From contig NZ_JAIVAR010000005.1 of the NCBI RefSeq assembly GCF_020171925.1, forward strand, positions 1 to 64,000: a DNA stretch of 64,000 bases. Reading direction: 5' to 3'. The position numbers were made by a program, and so were the translations under genes. Positions 1 to 8,042 of this stretch are shown in pieces (within the stretch, counting starts at the first letter, position 1; the number at the start of each line of letters is the position of its first letter). Under the pieces are notes generated by a model. The model did not search any database. It was not told the origin of the DNA and worked only from the letters and a program-made list of their open reading frames with translations. Source of the DNA: Rossellomorea aquimaris. GTDB taxonomy: Bacteria; Bacillota; Bacilli; Bacillales; Bacillaceae_B.

Positions 1-66
1 TCCTAGATTTCCAGATAAATACTCGATGACAAGTTTCATTTTAAATTCATCACTATATTTAGCCAA
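1..66 (-). CDS. IS3-family transposase OrfA, N-terminal fragment (runs off window)
   Basis: Reading leftwards from a TTG at 66, the first 22 codons give MAKYSDEFKMKLV followed by IEYLSGNLG, the typical opening of the helix-turn-helix OrfA of IS3-family (IS150-like) transposases. The rest lies outside the window, so neither OrfB nor intactness can be judged. The TTG sits 5 nt after a GGGGGTG Shine-Dalgarno-like sequence that lies inside the 3' arm of a perfect hairpin (73-112), so translation may be held down by the hairpin. The assignment rests on the short N-terminal match and on its position next to a presumed IS end. Confidence 0.7.
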   Translation of the reverse strand, partial: MAKYSDEFKMKLVIEYLSGNLG

Positions 67-112
67 AAAAACACCCCCGAAAGTTAGTTTTTTCACTCTA
101 ACTTTCGGGGGT
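65..112 (-). terminator. Hairpin plus T-tract at the IS left end
   Basis: A 15-bp perfect inverted repeat (73-87 with 98-112) is followed on the minus strand by seven T. It would end transcripts of the GGDEF/EAL gene that stops at 150, and would shield the IS transposase from read-through. The 3' arm carries the only plausible ribosome-binding site for the transposase. Confidence 0.8.
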
Positions 113-130
113 CGGTACCCGGCAAAGCAC
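67..130 (-). mobile_element. Left end of an IS3-family insertion sequence
   Basis: The non-coding stretch between the transposase start (66) and the 3' end of the neighbouring gene (150) holds the hairpin at 73-112. A possible terminal dinucleotide of the TG...CA type lies at 128-129. The right end and target duplication are outside the window, so the exact boundary is a guess within roughly 112-130. Confidence 0.5.
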
Positions 131-149
131 GTTTTTTATTTAAAGTCCC

Positions 150-3059
150 TTATTGGCCTTGAACTGTCACTAAGTGATGATTCTGCAAGAAAGCTTCCAT
201 TTTGTTGCATTCCATTGGCTTTTCGATCAGGTAGCCCTGTGCATAGTCACAATCCAACGTCTTAAGCAACTTTAGCTGATGAGGTGTTTCAACTCCCTCG
301 GCAACCACTTTGAGGCCGAGTCCCCTCCCCATCATCGAGACGGATTCGACGATTGCCACATCCGGGGATCGATCTTTCATATTCTGGATAAAGGAACGAT
401 CCACTTTCAGGATATCAATCGGCAAATGCTTCAAGTAACTGAGTGAAGAGTACCCTGTACCAAAATCGTCGATCGCAAGTTTGACCCCTATTTCCGAGAG
501 GGCTTCCATCACTCCGATCGAGAAAGCTGGATCATGAAGCATGATGGTTTCCGTCAGTTCCAGACAAAGATACTTAGGGGGAAGACCGGAAAGATCCAAT
601 GCTTCTTTCACGTCAGAGAGGAATGCCGGATGCTGGAATTGATTAGCCGATACGTTCACAGAGATGTAGAAATCCCCCCTCTTGTGATCCAGCCAATCTT
701 TTAGTTGCAAACACGCACCATTCAAGATCCACTTCCCAAGTTCTTGAATCAAGCCGGTTTCTTCTGCCAATGGGATGAATTCCACCGGAGGGATTAGCCC
801 CTTTTCTTTGTGTTGCCATCTGAGCAGCGCTTCACATCCAATGATGGTTTCATTGGATATTTCAATGATCGGTTGGTAGGCGATGAACAACTCATCCTTC
901 TCAATCGCTCTACGTAGATGCGCTTCCATTTCCACTTTCCGGACCGTCTCTTCATTTATGTCACTGGAGAAATAAACCGTGTTATTCCCGCCCCTTGATT
1001 TTGCAAAATTCATTGCTGCATCCGCATTACGCAGGACATCCTGGGTAACCTGTCCGTCTCTCGGATAGATTCCCACGCCAATGCTGACGGTCATATAAAA
1101 CTCTTTCCCCTTATAAGTGAACGGTTCCCTGATTGTCTTTAAGATATCGTCCGTCAATGAAGAAATGTTGTCTTTATCCACGTTTTTAGAAAGAAGGACA
1201 GTAAATGTATCCCCGCTGAACCTGCCGAGATACGCCCCCTTGGGGAGCGTTGCTTTCAATCGTTCTGCAAGCTCTTTTATGAGCACATCCCCTGCTTTGT
1301 GACCCAATGTATCATTGATGATCTTGAAACGATCGATATCCATGAATAGGACGGCTAATTCACGTTTCTTCTTATCGGCCCTGTTTATATGCTCATCCAT
1401 CAAATCCCGGAATTTCTGCTTATTGGGGAGATCTGTATCGCCATCAAAATATGCGAGCTGGGTGATTTTCTTTTCGGATTGCCGTTGCAAGGTGACGTCT
1501 TTACCGATTCCGAATATGCCGACACATTGTCCATTTACCGTGATGGGGATATTCTTTATTTGAAAATGATTGATTCTTCCATCCTTTGTACTAATCGGGA
1601 GATCGTAGTACTGCTCCCTCCCATCCATCGCACGATAGAAATGCCTCCTCACCCTTTGTCGATCCTTTTGCATGATGAAATGCAATGCGTTTTTACCGAT
1701 CAATTCTTTCTCGGTAAAGCCGAATGTCTTGATGAATGAGGGGTTCAACGACGTGAAACGCCCTTTCAAATCGGTGCTATATACAAAATCCGTATTGTTA
1801 TCAAAAAGGGATCGATAATATTCTTCGGATACAACGATATTCTGGGTAAGTTCCTTAATGTCGGTTGATGCCGAATTGATCAGGTTCGTCAGCGACATCA
1901 TCGCATTGGCTTCATGGGTCAAGTGGAAGTCGGACTTGAAATCCTGCAACGGCTCCCTGACTTCTTCTGATATACCCAAATAGGTCAAGGAATGTGCGAA
2001 TAGCTTCGGCTTATTGTTTGCATCATGACCGAATTCACCGTACGAGAAAAATCCATTTACTGCTGCGATCGAATTCAGCTTGGCAAGCTCCTGGTTGGTG
2101 AAATCCTTTAAATTCCTTTTTCTCGCTACACAATTATAAACAAAATGAGACTCCACTGGACGTCGCTTCAGTTTATTTAACTGCTTTGTTGTGGAATCAA
2201 CCAAATCCTGTACATTTATGAAACCAAAGCTCACCTTATCCCCCGGTTGCATCTCCCGGCTCACTTCGATGGCGCCATTCGAGAGGATATCCGTGACATA
2301 AACAGCAGACTTCCCTTCCTCCTGCCGCGTAAGAAACGGGAACTCCATTGATGAGTCAGGAAGATTTTTCACGAATTCCCTTCCCAGATACCTTTCCAAC
2401 GTTTGAGGGGGCTTTTTCCCGCTTATCTCATAGATGATATTTCCCTTCGCCTTTGTGATTTCAAAGGCCGGCCCTACCTCCTGCCAATGCTCGAGTGCAT
2501 ATGTCTGCACATGCAAACCAGAATGATTCAGCGAAGCCCCCGCATATCCATTGCGCGATATCTTGCTATTTGTAAACACATAAGATGGACGCATGTCGGG
2601 GTGGTCGGCAGAAACCCCACCTACGATGTTGTATTCGTCATTTTTTGGTGCCAACGTATCTAATAGACCCGTAATGTCAAGCTTAAGGTGACTGACAAAG
2701 AGCATGACGGCTTTTGTATCGAAGCGAATCAATTCATCATATAAGCGCTCTGCATACTTCTTTTCCGATTCCTCAACCAGGAAAGCCTTCACTTCAGTCC
2801 TTTCAAATGCTGTGAACGAAAGGATGGTGTCTGCATTCAGCTTTCCCTCAAATATTTGACTGACAGAGCTGCAACCGATAAGCGTTGCCTTGGGAAGTAA
2901 TTCATTCAGCTCTTTTTGCAGTGAAGTAATGAATTGGATGGAAGATTGACCTGCGAAGGCTTGTATGAGGAGAGATGGAAATAGATCCAAGTCATGTTCC
3001 TGAATGAATCGGGTAAGAGAATCTCGATCTTTGTATATATATTGAAAAGACGTAATCAT
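150..3059 (-). CDS. FIST-PAS-GGDEF-EAL sensory protein, probable c-di-GMP phosphodiesterase
   Basis: A cytoplasmic signalling protein of 969 residues with no membrane segment. Domains in order: FIST_N (about 25-220) and FIST_C (about 220-375), a small-ligand sensing pair; PAS (about 412-525); GGDEF (about 535-695); EAL (about 710-955). The GGDEF signature is SGDTF (about 615-619) instead of GG[D/E]EF, so diguanylate cyclase activity is unlikely. The EAL domain keeps EALLRW (about 743) and DDFGTGYSS, so c-di-GMP hydrolysis is plausible. The ATG at 3059 is preferred over the upstream GTG at 3068 because AGGTG lies 6 nt before it. It stands alone and ends at the hairpin at 65-112. The ligand of the FIST module is unknown. 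Confidence 0.88.
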   Translation of the reverse strand: MITSFQYIYKDRDSLTRFIQEHDLDLFPSLLIQAFAGQSSIQFITSLQKELNELLPKATLIGCSSVSQIFEGKLNADTILSFTAFERTEVKAFLVEESEKKYAERLYDELIRFDTKAVMLFVSHLKLDITGLLDTLAPKNDEYNIVGGVSADHPDMRPSYVFTNSKISRNGYAGASLNHSGLHVQTYALEHWQEVGPAFEITKAKGNIIYEISGKKPPQTLERYLGREFVKNLPDSSMEFPFLTRQEEGKSAVYVTDILSNGAIEVSREMQPGDKVSFGFINVQDLVDSTTKQLNKLKRRPVESHFVYNCVARKRNLKDFTNQELAKLNSIAAVNGFFSYGEFGHDANNKPKLFAHSLTYLGISEEVREPLQDFKSDFHLTHEANAMMSLTNLINSASTDIKELTQNIVVSEEYYRSLFDNNTDFVYSTDLKGRFTSLNPSFIKTFGFTEKELIGKNALHFIMQKDRQRVRRHFYRAMDGREQYYDLPISTKDGRINHFQIKNIPITVNGQCVGIFGIGKDVTLQRQSEKKITQLAYFDGDTDLPNKQKFRDLMDEHINRADKKKRELAVLFMDIDRFKIINDTLGHKAGDVLIKELAERLKATLPKGAYLGRFSGDTFTVLLSKNVDKDNISSLTDDILKTIREPFTYKGKEFYMTVSIGVGIYPRDGQVTQDVLRNADAAMNFAKSRGGNNTVYFSSDINEETVRKVEMEAHLRRAIEKDELFIAYQPIIEISNETIIGCEALLRWQHKEKGLIPPVEFIPLAEETGLIQELGKWILNGACLQLKDWLDHKRGDFYISVNVSANQFQHPAFLSDVKEALDLSGLPPKYLCLELTETIMLHDPAFSIGVMEALSEIGVKLAIDDFGTGYSSLSYLKHLPIDILKVDRSFIQNMKDRSPDVAIVESVSMMGRGLGLKVVAEGVETPHQLKLLKTLDCDYAQGYLIEKPMECNKMEAFLQNHHLVTVQGQ

Positions 3060-3184
3060 GGTCCACACCTACTCTATAAATACATGTTACTACAAAAATA
3101 CCACAAATCGACAATTTTGGATATTCATTTTTTTAGTTTAATGGTTGTGGTCCAACCTACTGACTTAAAGATAGATAAAAGATT

Positions 3185-3210
3185 AAAAAAAAGAACCTGC
3201 ACGATGCAGG
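3185..3210 (-). terminator. Rho-independent terminator after yisL
   Basis: Stem CCTGCA/TGCAGG (3195-3200 with 3205-3210) is followed on the minus strand by a run of eight T, a few nucleotides after the yisL stop codon. Confidence 0.8.
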
Positions 3211-3216
3211 CCCCTC

Positions 3217-3585
3217 TTAAAAAATGTGGATTCCAAGCGGTAATCTGAAACCTAAGAACAAAACAATGATAAGTGAAAGGGCAAGAAGCATCCAGAATAC
3301 TTTCGTGTCCTTCCCTTTTTTCATCCGGACAAGCAGCATTTCAAACATACCGATCACCCAGATACCGACCAATCCTTTAATCCCATAAAGTGCAGGATCG
3401 ATCCCCTGATGTTTCCAGAATAATAACGCTCCTGTCAAGATGATCAGCAGATAGAAGAGACGAAGGATCATATGAACCACTTTCATGCCTTTTGCTTTGC
3501 CGGCATTATGTAAGCCTACGGCTACAAAGAAAAGAATAATCGCGATGACCCAGGTTGTGATATGGGCGTGTGTGTTATCAAACAT
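3217..3585 (-). CDS. yisL: YisL family (UPF0344) small membrane protein
   Basis: A 122-residue hydrophobic protein with four predicted membrane segments: TTWVIAIILFFVAVGL, a second after the basic GKAKGMK loop, LVGIWVIGMFEMLLV, and a C-terminal one. It matches the DUF1516/UPF0344 YisL family in length and pattern. No biochemical role is known. The start is the ATG at 3585, with GGGAGG 6 nt upstream; upstream in-frame codons lack a ribosome-binding site. It lies next to yisK, as in B. subtilis, which supports the name. Confidence 0.85.
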   Translation of the reverse strand: MFDNTHAHITTWVIAIILFFVAVGLHNAGKAKGMKVVHMILRLFYLLIILTGALLFWKHQGIDPALYGIKGLVGIWVIGMFEMLLVRMKKGKDTKVFWMLLALSLIIVLFLGFRLPLGIHIF

Positions 3586-3662
3586 TGTGAACCTCCCAGA
3601 GCTAGTTTTATACATGCTCATTTATATTACCACATACGGTCCGGCAACAGAAATGTAAGCCT

Positions 3663-4556
3663 TCACTGTAACTGATTTGTCAAATTTCCGAGTCCCTCGA
3701 CTTCAATATCGATCCTGTCCCCCGCTTTCAAATATCGGGGCGGTGTAAATCCTTTCCCGACACCGGCAGGCGTTCCGGTCGCGATAATATCTCCCGGTTC
3801 GAGCGTCATACCTTGTGAGAGGGTGGAAATGATGTCAGGAATCCTGAAAATCATCAACCCTGTACTAGAGGACTGGCGTACCTCCCCGTTCACCGAAGTG
3901 GTGATCGTCAGTTGGTGGGGATCTGCCACTTCACTTTTTGTGACGATATAAGGACCGATCGGACAACTGAAATCCAAGCTCTTACCTATAAAGAACTGAC
4001 CGTGTTTCTTCTGCAAATCCCTTGCGGTTATGTCATTAACGATCGTATACCCAAATACATGATCCATCGCATCGTCAGGAGAGATTTTGATCCCTCTTTT
4101 CCCAATGACGACAGCCAACTCCCCTTCGTAATCCAGTTGACTCGTTACATCTTCGTGCAAAGGGACTGTATGGCCATGTCCCGCCACCGTGTTGGTTGCT
4201 TTGGTGAAGATCATGATATGTTCTGGTATATCGTCACTGCTCCCCATTTCTATCGCATGTTCACGGTAGTTTTTGCCCACACAGATGATGTTCCTCTTCA
4301 CCTCTGGCATTGGTGGAAGCCAGTTGATCTCTTCTATCGAGAGGGTATGTCCACTTAATTCCCCCTCTGATTTCGCCCTCTGGAGAAGGGAGGAAATTTG
4401 CTGTAAGAACTCTTCACCTTTTGCGATTCCATCCAGGACCCTTAAAGGCAGTGCAGCATTATAATAAGATGATAGTGGGAGCAGATCAATTACCCTGTCA
4501 CCATCAACGATCCCATATGATTCTTTTCCTTCCACTTCAAAACTGCACAACTTCAT
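3663..4556 (-). CDS. yisK: Fumarylacetoacetate hydrolase-family protein YisK
   Basis: A 297-residue enzyme of the FAH superfamily. The N-terminal 90 residues form a cap; the catalytic FAH fold starts near INWLPPMPEVKRNIICVGKNY. The metal-binding acidic residues can be seen in DYEGELAVVIG (ExE...D pattern) and further on in NDITARDLQ. B. subtilis YisK has been described as an oxaloacetate decarboxylase that also associates with Mbl. Length and sequence agree with that family, but substrate cannot be read from sequence. It sits directly upstream of yisL on the same strand with a 77-nt gap. The start has AAAGGAG about 12 nt upstream. Confidence 0.85.
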   Translation of the reverse strand: MKLCSFEVEGKESYGIVDGDRVIDLLPLSSYYNAALPLRVLDGIAKGEEFLQQISSLLQRAKSEGELSGHTLSIEEINWLPPMPEVKRNIICVGKNYREHAIEMGSSDDIPEHIMIFTKATNTVAGHGHTVPLHEDVTSQLDYEGELAVVIGKRGIKISPDDAMDHVFGYTIVNDITARDLQKKHGQFFIGKSLDFSCPIGPYIVTKSEVADPHQLTITTSVNGEVRQSSSTGLMIFRIPDIISTLSQGMTLEPGDIIATGTPAGVGKGFTPPRYLKAGDRIDIEVEGLGNLTNQLQ

Positions 4557-4595
4557 CCTTTTCCATCTCCTTTACTTTATAAGAATGGTACCCTA

Positions 4596-5780
4596 CTACA
4601 TTCCAGCTTGCCTCTTTGATTGCTTCCCATAGGTAAGGGTACGCCAAAGTCTCTCAACAGGCCCTTGCTTGAATGACGAAAGCCAGATTTCAGAGAAGAT
4701 CACCTGGATGATAAAGATTCCCATGGCAAGGAAGGTCCCCGTCGTCAATGTGACTTCCCCGTACAATCCAAGACCATAAGAATAGAAAATCAACGTTCCA
4801 ATGATCGACTGTAAAAGGTAATTGGTCATTGACATTCTGCCTGCAGATGCAAGGGGCTTGCTCCATTTCTTCAATTTTTTATTCTCTAATAATAATGCAA
4901 GGATAATTGCATAAGATACTGATAAGAAAGGACCACCTAAGAAATCCTGTATGTAGGAATAAGCCATATTCGTTTCAATCAGCAGCGGAAGCATCTTGAT
5001 TCCGATACTTGAAATCAACAAGCCTGCACCGAGGATACCCCATCTTTTCTTATGTGCGGTCACCTTTTCAAGAAGCTTCAATTTCCCTGCCCCCGCTCCG
5101 ATCATCATGACCGGAAGGATGGAAAGCAACAGAAACACAAGGTTGCCTGGTGAATTCACCAAGTACCAATCCTGAAAACGCTGAGACATGATGTCAGAGA
5201 AGCTGCCAGATGAATACGAGGCGACGGAATCCTGGATTGCACCGATATCCGTATAATGAGTGACGCCTGCGGGATCTGCATAGGTCATCAAAACTAATAA
5301 AATACTAAAAAACAGCTGGGGCAGTAACAAAAGCAAGCTGCCCATCATGAGTAACATCTTTCCTGACAGATTCATGAATAGTAATAGTAACAGCCCGAAA
5401 ACCGCATAATTGATAAGGATGTCACCTGACCATACCAGGAAAGCATGGACACAGCCGATCCCCAGTAATACGATAAGTCTCCTCACTGCGAAAGGATAAA
5501 AAGGCTTCCCTCTCATGGCAGCCCGGCTCTGTTGGATCGAAAGGCCATACCCAAATAACATGGCGAACAAGGGATAGAAGCTCGCTTGTACCAGTACATC
5601 GACCCAAGGATATAGAGTTCGATCCTCAGGCACCTTCCACCAGGAATAGGGATCCATATAAAGGAAAGGGGAATGAAAGGAGATCATGTTGATGAGAAAG
5701 ATTCCGAGCAATGAAAAACCCCTGATTACATCAAGACTGACGATGCGCTCTGATTCTTCAATAGGCGATAACGCGTTCAT
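4596..5780 (-). CDS. DUF418 domain membrane protein (YeiB-like)
   Basis: A 394-residue polytopic membrane protein with 8-10 hydrophobic segments. It opens with ERIVSLDVIRGFSLLGIFLIN, the conserved start of DUF418/YeiB-type proteins, and ends with the DUF418 core including SAGRMSMTNYLLQS and the C-terminal GPVERLWRTLTYG motif. These proteins are related to acyltransferase-like and heparan-acetyltransferase-like folds, but their function in bacilli is unknown. The start codon at 5780 follows GGAGG with good spacing. It is divergent from gerPA. Confidence 0.85.
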   Translation of the reverse strand: MNALSPIEESERIVSLDVIRGFSLLGIFLINMISFHSPFLYMDPYSWWKVPEDRTLYPWVDVLVQASFYPLFAMLFGYGLSIQQSRAAMRGKPFYPFAVRRLIVLLGIGCVHAFLVWSGDILINYAVFGLLLLLFMNLSGKMLLMMGSLLLLLPQLFFSILLVLMTYADPAGVTHYTDIGAIQDSVASYSSGSFSDIMSQRFQDWYLVNSPGNLVFLLLSILPVMMIGAGAGKLKLLEKVTAHKKRWGILGAGLLISSIGIKMLPLLIETNMAYSYIQDFLGGPFLSVSYAIILALLLENKKLKKWSKPLASAGRMSMTNYLLQSIIGTLIFYSYGLGLYGEVTLTTGTFLAMGIFIIQVIFSEIWLSSFKQGPVERLWRTLTYGKQSKRQAGM

Positions 5781-5839
5781 GGTTCATCCTCCAATGACTA
5801 GTATTCTCTTATTGTACACGACTTACACCTGATAGGCGA

Positions 5840-5876
5840 TTATCACTTTCCGCCTTTCCACATACACTAACAATAA
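5840..5876 (+). promoter_or_regulatory. Sigma-K-type promoter of the gerP operon
   Basis: CATACACTA at 5861-5869 matches the sigma-K -10 consensus CATAnnnTA exactly. A CAC at 5844-5846 is a weak -35 candidate at a slightly short spacing. The element lies 37 nt before gerPA. In B. subtilis gerP is transcribed in the mother cell by sigma-K RNA polymerase, which agrees. Confidence 0.7.
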
Positions 5877-5905
5877 TTATCTTAGTCTTAAAGGTGTGAG
5901 TCGAG

Positions 5906-6127
5906 ATGCCCGCAATCGTCGGAATAGCGCAGGTCGTAAGTGTCGGTTCCAGTGGGGTTTTCCACATTGGGGATGTATTCACCATCAACCCCATCTCTAC
6001 AGCTAAAACCTTTGCTGGTGCAGGTTCTTTCATCACCGGAAAAGGAATTTCAGTTTACAATGAAAGCTCATTGACATATACAGTGGATGATGAAGTCATG
6101 GACCAAGGTATAAACTTCAATCTATGA
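5906..6127 (+). CDS. gerPA: Spore germination protein GerPA
   Basis: A 73-residue protein starting MPAIVGIAQVVSVGSSG, the GerPA/GerPF family signature, with a conserved F-[HQ]-[IF]-GD core (FHIGDVFTINP) and a glycine/serine stretch (GAGSF). GerP proteins are needed for passage of germinants through the spore coat. It is first of the six-gene operon and follows the sigma-K-type promoter at 5861. AAAGGTG lies 9 nt upstream of the ATG. It is told apart from the similar GerPF by its position at the head of the operon. Confidence 0.92.
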   Translation: MPAIVGIAQVVSVGSSGVFHIGDVFTINPISTAKTFAGAGSFITGKGISVYNESSLTYTVDDEVMDQGINFNL

Positions 6128-6136
6128 GGGTGATGC

Positions 6137-6373
6137 ATGGTGAATTATTACCTTCAACAAACCATTCAAATTCGATTTATCAAAATCGGGGGAATGACAA
6201 ATTCATCCGTATTGCAGATTGGTGCTTGCGGTCAGATCAATACGAACAGCTACCTCTATAATACAGGAGGGTATACCGAACCCGCCCCCGAAGCCCAGAA
6301 GAAAAGCACGACAGAATCACAGGGTGCACCAAGTACCTCACTTGTACCATTACAAGCACCAGGACCCCTATAA
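6137..6373 (+). CDS. gerPB: Spore germination protein GerPB
   Basis: A 78-residue protein with the GerPB pattern: NYYLQQTIQIRFIKIGGM, then SSVLQIGACGQI and LYNTGGYTEPAPE. The C-terminal third is rich in Ser, Thr and Pro. It begins 9 nt after gerPA with GAGGGTGA as ribosome-binding site. Its role is in spore coat permeability together with the other GerP proteins; the molecular activity is not known. Confidence 0.9.
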   Translation: MVNYYLQQTIQIRFIKIGGMTNSSVLQIGACGQINTNSYLYNTGGYTEPAPEAQKKSTTESQGAPSTSLVPLQAPGPL

Positions 6374-6400
6374 AAACCTGCAACAGAAAGAGGTGTTAGG

Positions 6401-7024
6401 ATGAGTCAATATTACTTGACCCCACAGCAAATCTATCAATATATCGAAACGCTTAATAAGAAAATGATGGCGCTTGAGAAACAGGTGAACGCACTTTCCG
6501 AGGAGCTGACCACATTGAAGGAATCACCTAAAATCAATGTGGAAAAAATTGAATATAAATTCGATCAATTAAAGGTTGAATCTCTAGACGGAACCTTGAA
6601 TATCGGATTGAATCCAGGCGGGTTGAAAGAAGAAATTGAAGATTTTGCCGTTGATCCGAATGGTAAGAAAAAAGCGGTAAAAGACCTGACCCCTTATAAA
6701 GAAAAAATTTCAAAAGATATCAGCTCCTATATCCAGAATGACCTGCCGTCATTGATTTCTGACCAAGAACTCCAGCTTCAGCGCTCGATTGATGCATCCT
6801 ATCATCAGATGATCCAACAGGATTTAATGAATCAAATGCCACAGAGAATTGATTTCTACGTACAAAACATACCGTTTATTGAAGGAAAGCAGACCGGCGA
6901 AGAATGGACAGAAAAAATCATCTCGAAAATCAAGCAGGATATCCAGTCCGCCCTCTTTTCTTTCATGTCACAAATGCCGGAAAATATGGAAGGGATGAAG
7001 AATGATGAATCTACAAGTGATTAA
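6401..7024 (+). CDS. gerPC: Spore germination protein GerPC
   Basis: A 207-residue, largely hydrophilic protein, the longest of the operon. An N-terminal coiled coil (about 10-45, IETLNKKMMALEKQVNALSE) is followed by a beta-type segment with NPGGL and a long alpha-helical C-terminal half. This agrees with the GerPC family. The start has AGAGGTG 7 nt upstream. Its 3' end overlaps gerPD by about 20 nt, implying translational coupling. Confidence 0.9.
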   Translation: MSQYYLTPQQIYQYIETLNKKMMALEKQVNALSEELTTLKESPKINVEKIEYKFDQLKVESLDGTLNIGLNPGGLKEEIEDFAVDPNGKKKAVKDLTPYKEKISKDISSYIQNDLPSLISDQELQLQRSIDASYHQMIQQDLMNQMPQRIDFYVQNIPFIEGKQTGEEWTEKIISKIKQDIQSALFSFMSQMPENMEGMKNDESTSD

Positions 7025-7184
7025 TCGCGAATTATCTGTCGGCAACATAGAAATTGCGGGAGTAGCCAGCGCCTCCCTGGTACTAGTCGGGGATGCTGAC
7101 GTGATTCAATTGGCTTCAGCCTTCGATACCCCTCCCGAATCACTGTTGATCGGTCCATTCGTTCCACTGACACCGAAAGGTTAA
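7005..7184 (+). CDS. gerPD: Spore germination protein GerPD
   Basis: A 59-residue protein: MNLQVINRELSVGNIEIAGV at the start and DTPPESLLIGPFVPLTPKG at the end, the latter being the hallmark of GerPD. Two adjacent ATG codons (7002 and 7005) are both possible starts; the second gives the family-like N terminus. It overlaps the end of gerPC, with GGAAGGGATGAAG inside gerPC as ribosome-binding site. Confidence 0.9.
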   Translation: MNLQVINRELSVGNIEIAGVASASLVLVGDADVIQLASAFDTPPESLLIGPFVPLTPKG

Positions 7185-7189
7185 TCATC

Positions 7190-7648
7190 GTGTTAAAACG
7201 ATATTCGATTGTGAACGAACTGTCAGGGGTCACCCTTTCCTTCTCTTCAGTCTATCAGCTTGGGGATTCTCAGAATATATTTTCAACGACGAAGGCGTTC
7301 GCGGTACAGCGTGAAAAAGAATTTTTCCTGAGCAGCGAAGGAAGGTTCGACTCAGATGTATTCAATAAACCCATCGAACTTCCCCCGCCGAATCCGAGGG
7401 TTACGGTGAACCGTTTAAACCTAGCCCCCATCAAAGTGAATTGCTTGAAAATCAGGGCAACAGCCTTCTCCTCCATCGTCCATATCGGGAACACCTGCAA
7501 TGTTTACATGGATTCAAGGGTCAAGAACGTCAGGCAACTCGAGGGCGAAGCAGAGTATACCGAAGAGGAAATGGAAGCAATCCAGGAGATGGAATTCCCT
7601 GGTGTCGAAGAGGGTGAAACGGTTGAATTCATTCAATTCGAGGACTAA
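7190..7648 (+). CDS. gerPE: Spore germination protein GerPE, with acidic C-terminal tail
   Basis: The GTG at 7190 follows AAAGG by 9 nt and lies 5 nt after the gerPD stop. The protein has 152 residues. The GerPE core occupies about the first 120: VNELSGVTLSFSSVYQLGDS, then ALQREKEF-like and FSSIVHIGNTCNVYMDSR segments. The last 28 or so residues form a strongly acidic tail (EGEAEYTEEEMEAIQEME) that makes it longer than the about 130 residues of B. subtilis GerPE. Function is in spore coat permeability to germinants. Confidence 0.88.
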   Translation: MLKRYSIVNELSGVTLSFSSVYQLGDSQNIFSTTKAFAVQREKEFFLSSEGRFDSDVFNKPIELPPPNPRVTVNRLNLAPIKVNCLKIRATAFSSIVHIGNTCNVYMDSRVKNVRQLEGEAEYTEEEMEAIQEMEFPGVEEGETVEFIQFED

Positions 7649-7664
7649 ACGATGGAAAAGGAAT

Positions 7665-7693
7665 GAACGCTCTAACGTTTGTCACATAGATTA
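7665..7693 (+). promoter_or_regulatory. Possible internal sigma-K promoter for gerPF
   Basis: CATAGATTA at 7685-7693 fits CATAnnnTA exactly. GAAC at 7665-7668 is exactly 16 bp upstream, as expected for a sigma-K -35. It lies in the only sizeable gap of the operon, 33 nt before the gerPF start codon. This is sequence evidence only. Confidence 0.45.
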
Positions 7694-7725
7694 GAAGTAT
7701 AGATAAAAAAAGAAGGATGTTTTTT

Positions 7726-7944
7726 ATGCCTGCGATTATTGGACCTGTTTCCATTCTTAATGTAGGTGGCGGAAATGTTCAATTTGGAGATACGGCCATC
7801 ATCTCCCCGAAGTCCGCTTCAAAAACATTCGGCGGATCTGGTGGATTCAACACTGGCCCCTTTCAATTGAGTTATAACGTTTTCAGTATCACCAACACAT
7901 TCGATTGTAACGTCGTAGATCAGCCAATCACTGGAAATAACTAA
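7726..7944 (+). CDS. gerPF: Spore germination protein GerPF
   Basis: A 72-residue protein starting MPAIIGPVSILNVGGGNVQFGD, with ISPKSASKTFGGSGGFNTG, the typical GerPF sequence and paralogous to GerPA. The ATG at 7726 is chosen over the one at 7717 because AGAAGGA (7711-7717) is 8 nt upstream. It is separated from gerPE by 77 nt that may hold its own promoter, and is followed by a strong terminator. Confidence 0.9.
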   Translation: MPAIIGPVSILNVGGGNVQFGDTAIISPKSASKTFGGSGGFNTGPFQLSYNVFSITNTFDCNVVDQPITGNN

Positions 7945-7987
7945 GAAGCAAAAAGTCAATTCAAAGACTTTTTGCTTCTTGTTTTTT
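7943..7987 (+). terminator. Terminator of the gerP operon
   Basis: A 15-bp perfect stem (7943-7957 with 7966-7980, AAGAAGCAAAAAGTC arm) is followed by G and six T. It directly follows the gerPF stop codon. Confidence 0.9.
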
Positions 7988-8042
7988 CTTTCCACTCTTT
8001 GCCCTGCATAGGTAACTAACCCTAACTCCAAATTGACCATCA

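Noticed and set aside
3660-3680. TGTAACT heptamer at the end of yisK
   Set aside because: A single copy inside a coding sequence, without a second heptamer or -10 at the right distance.
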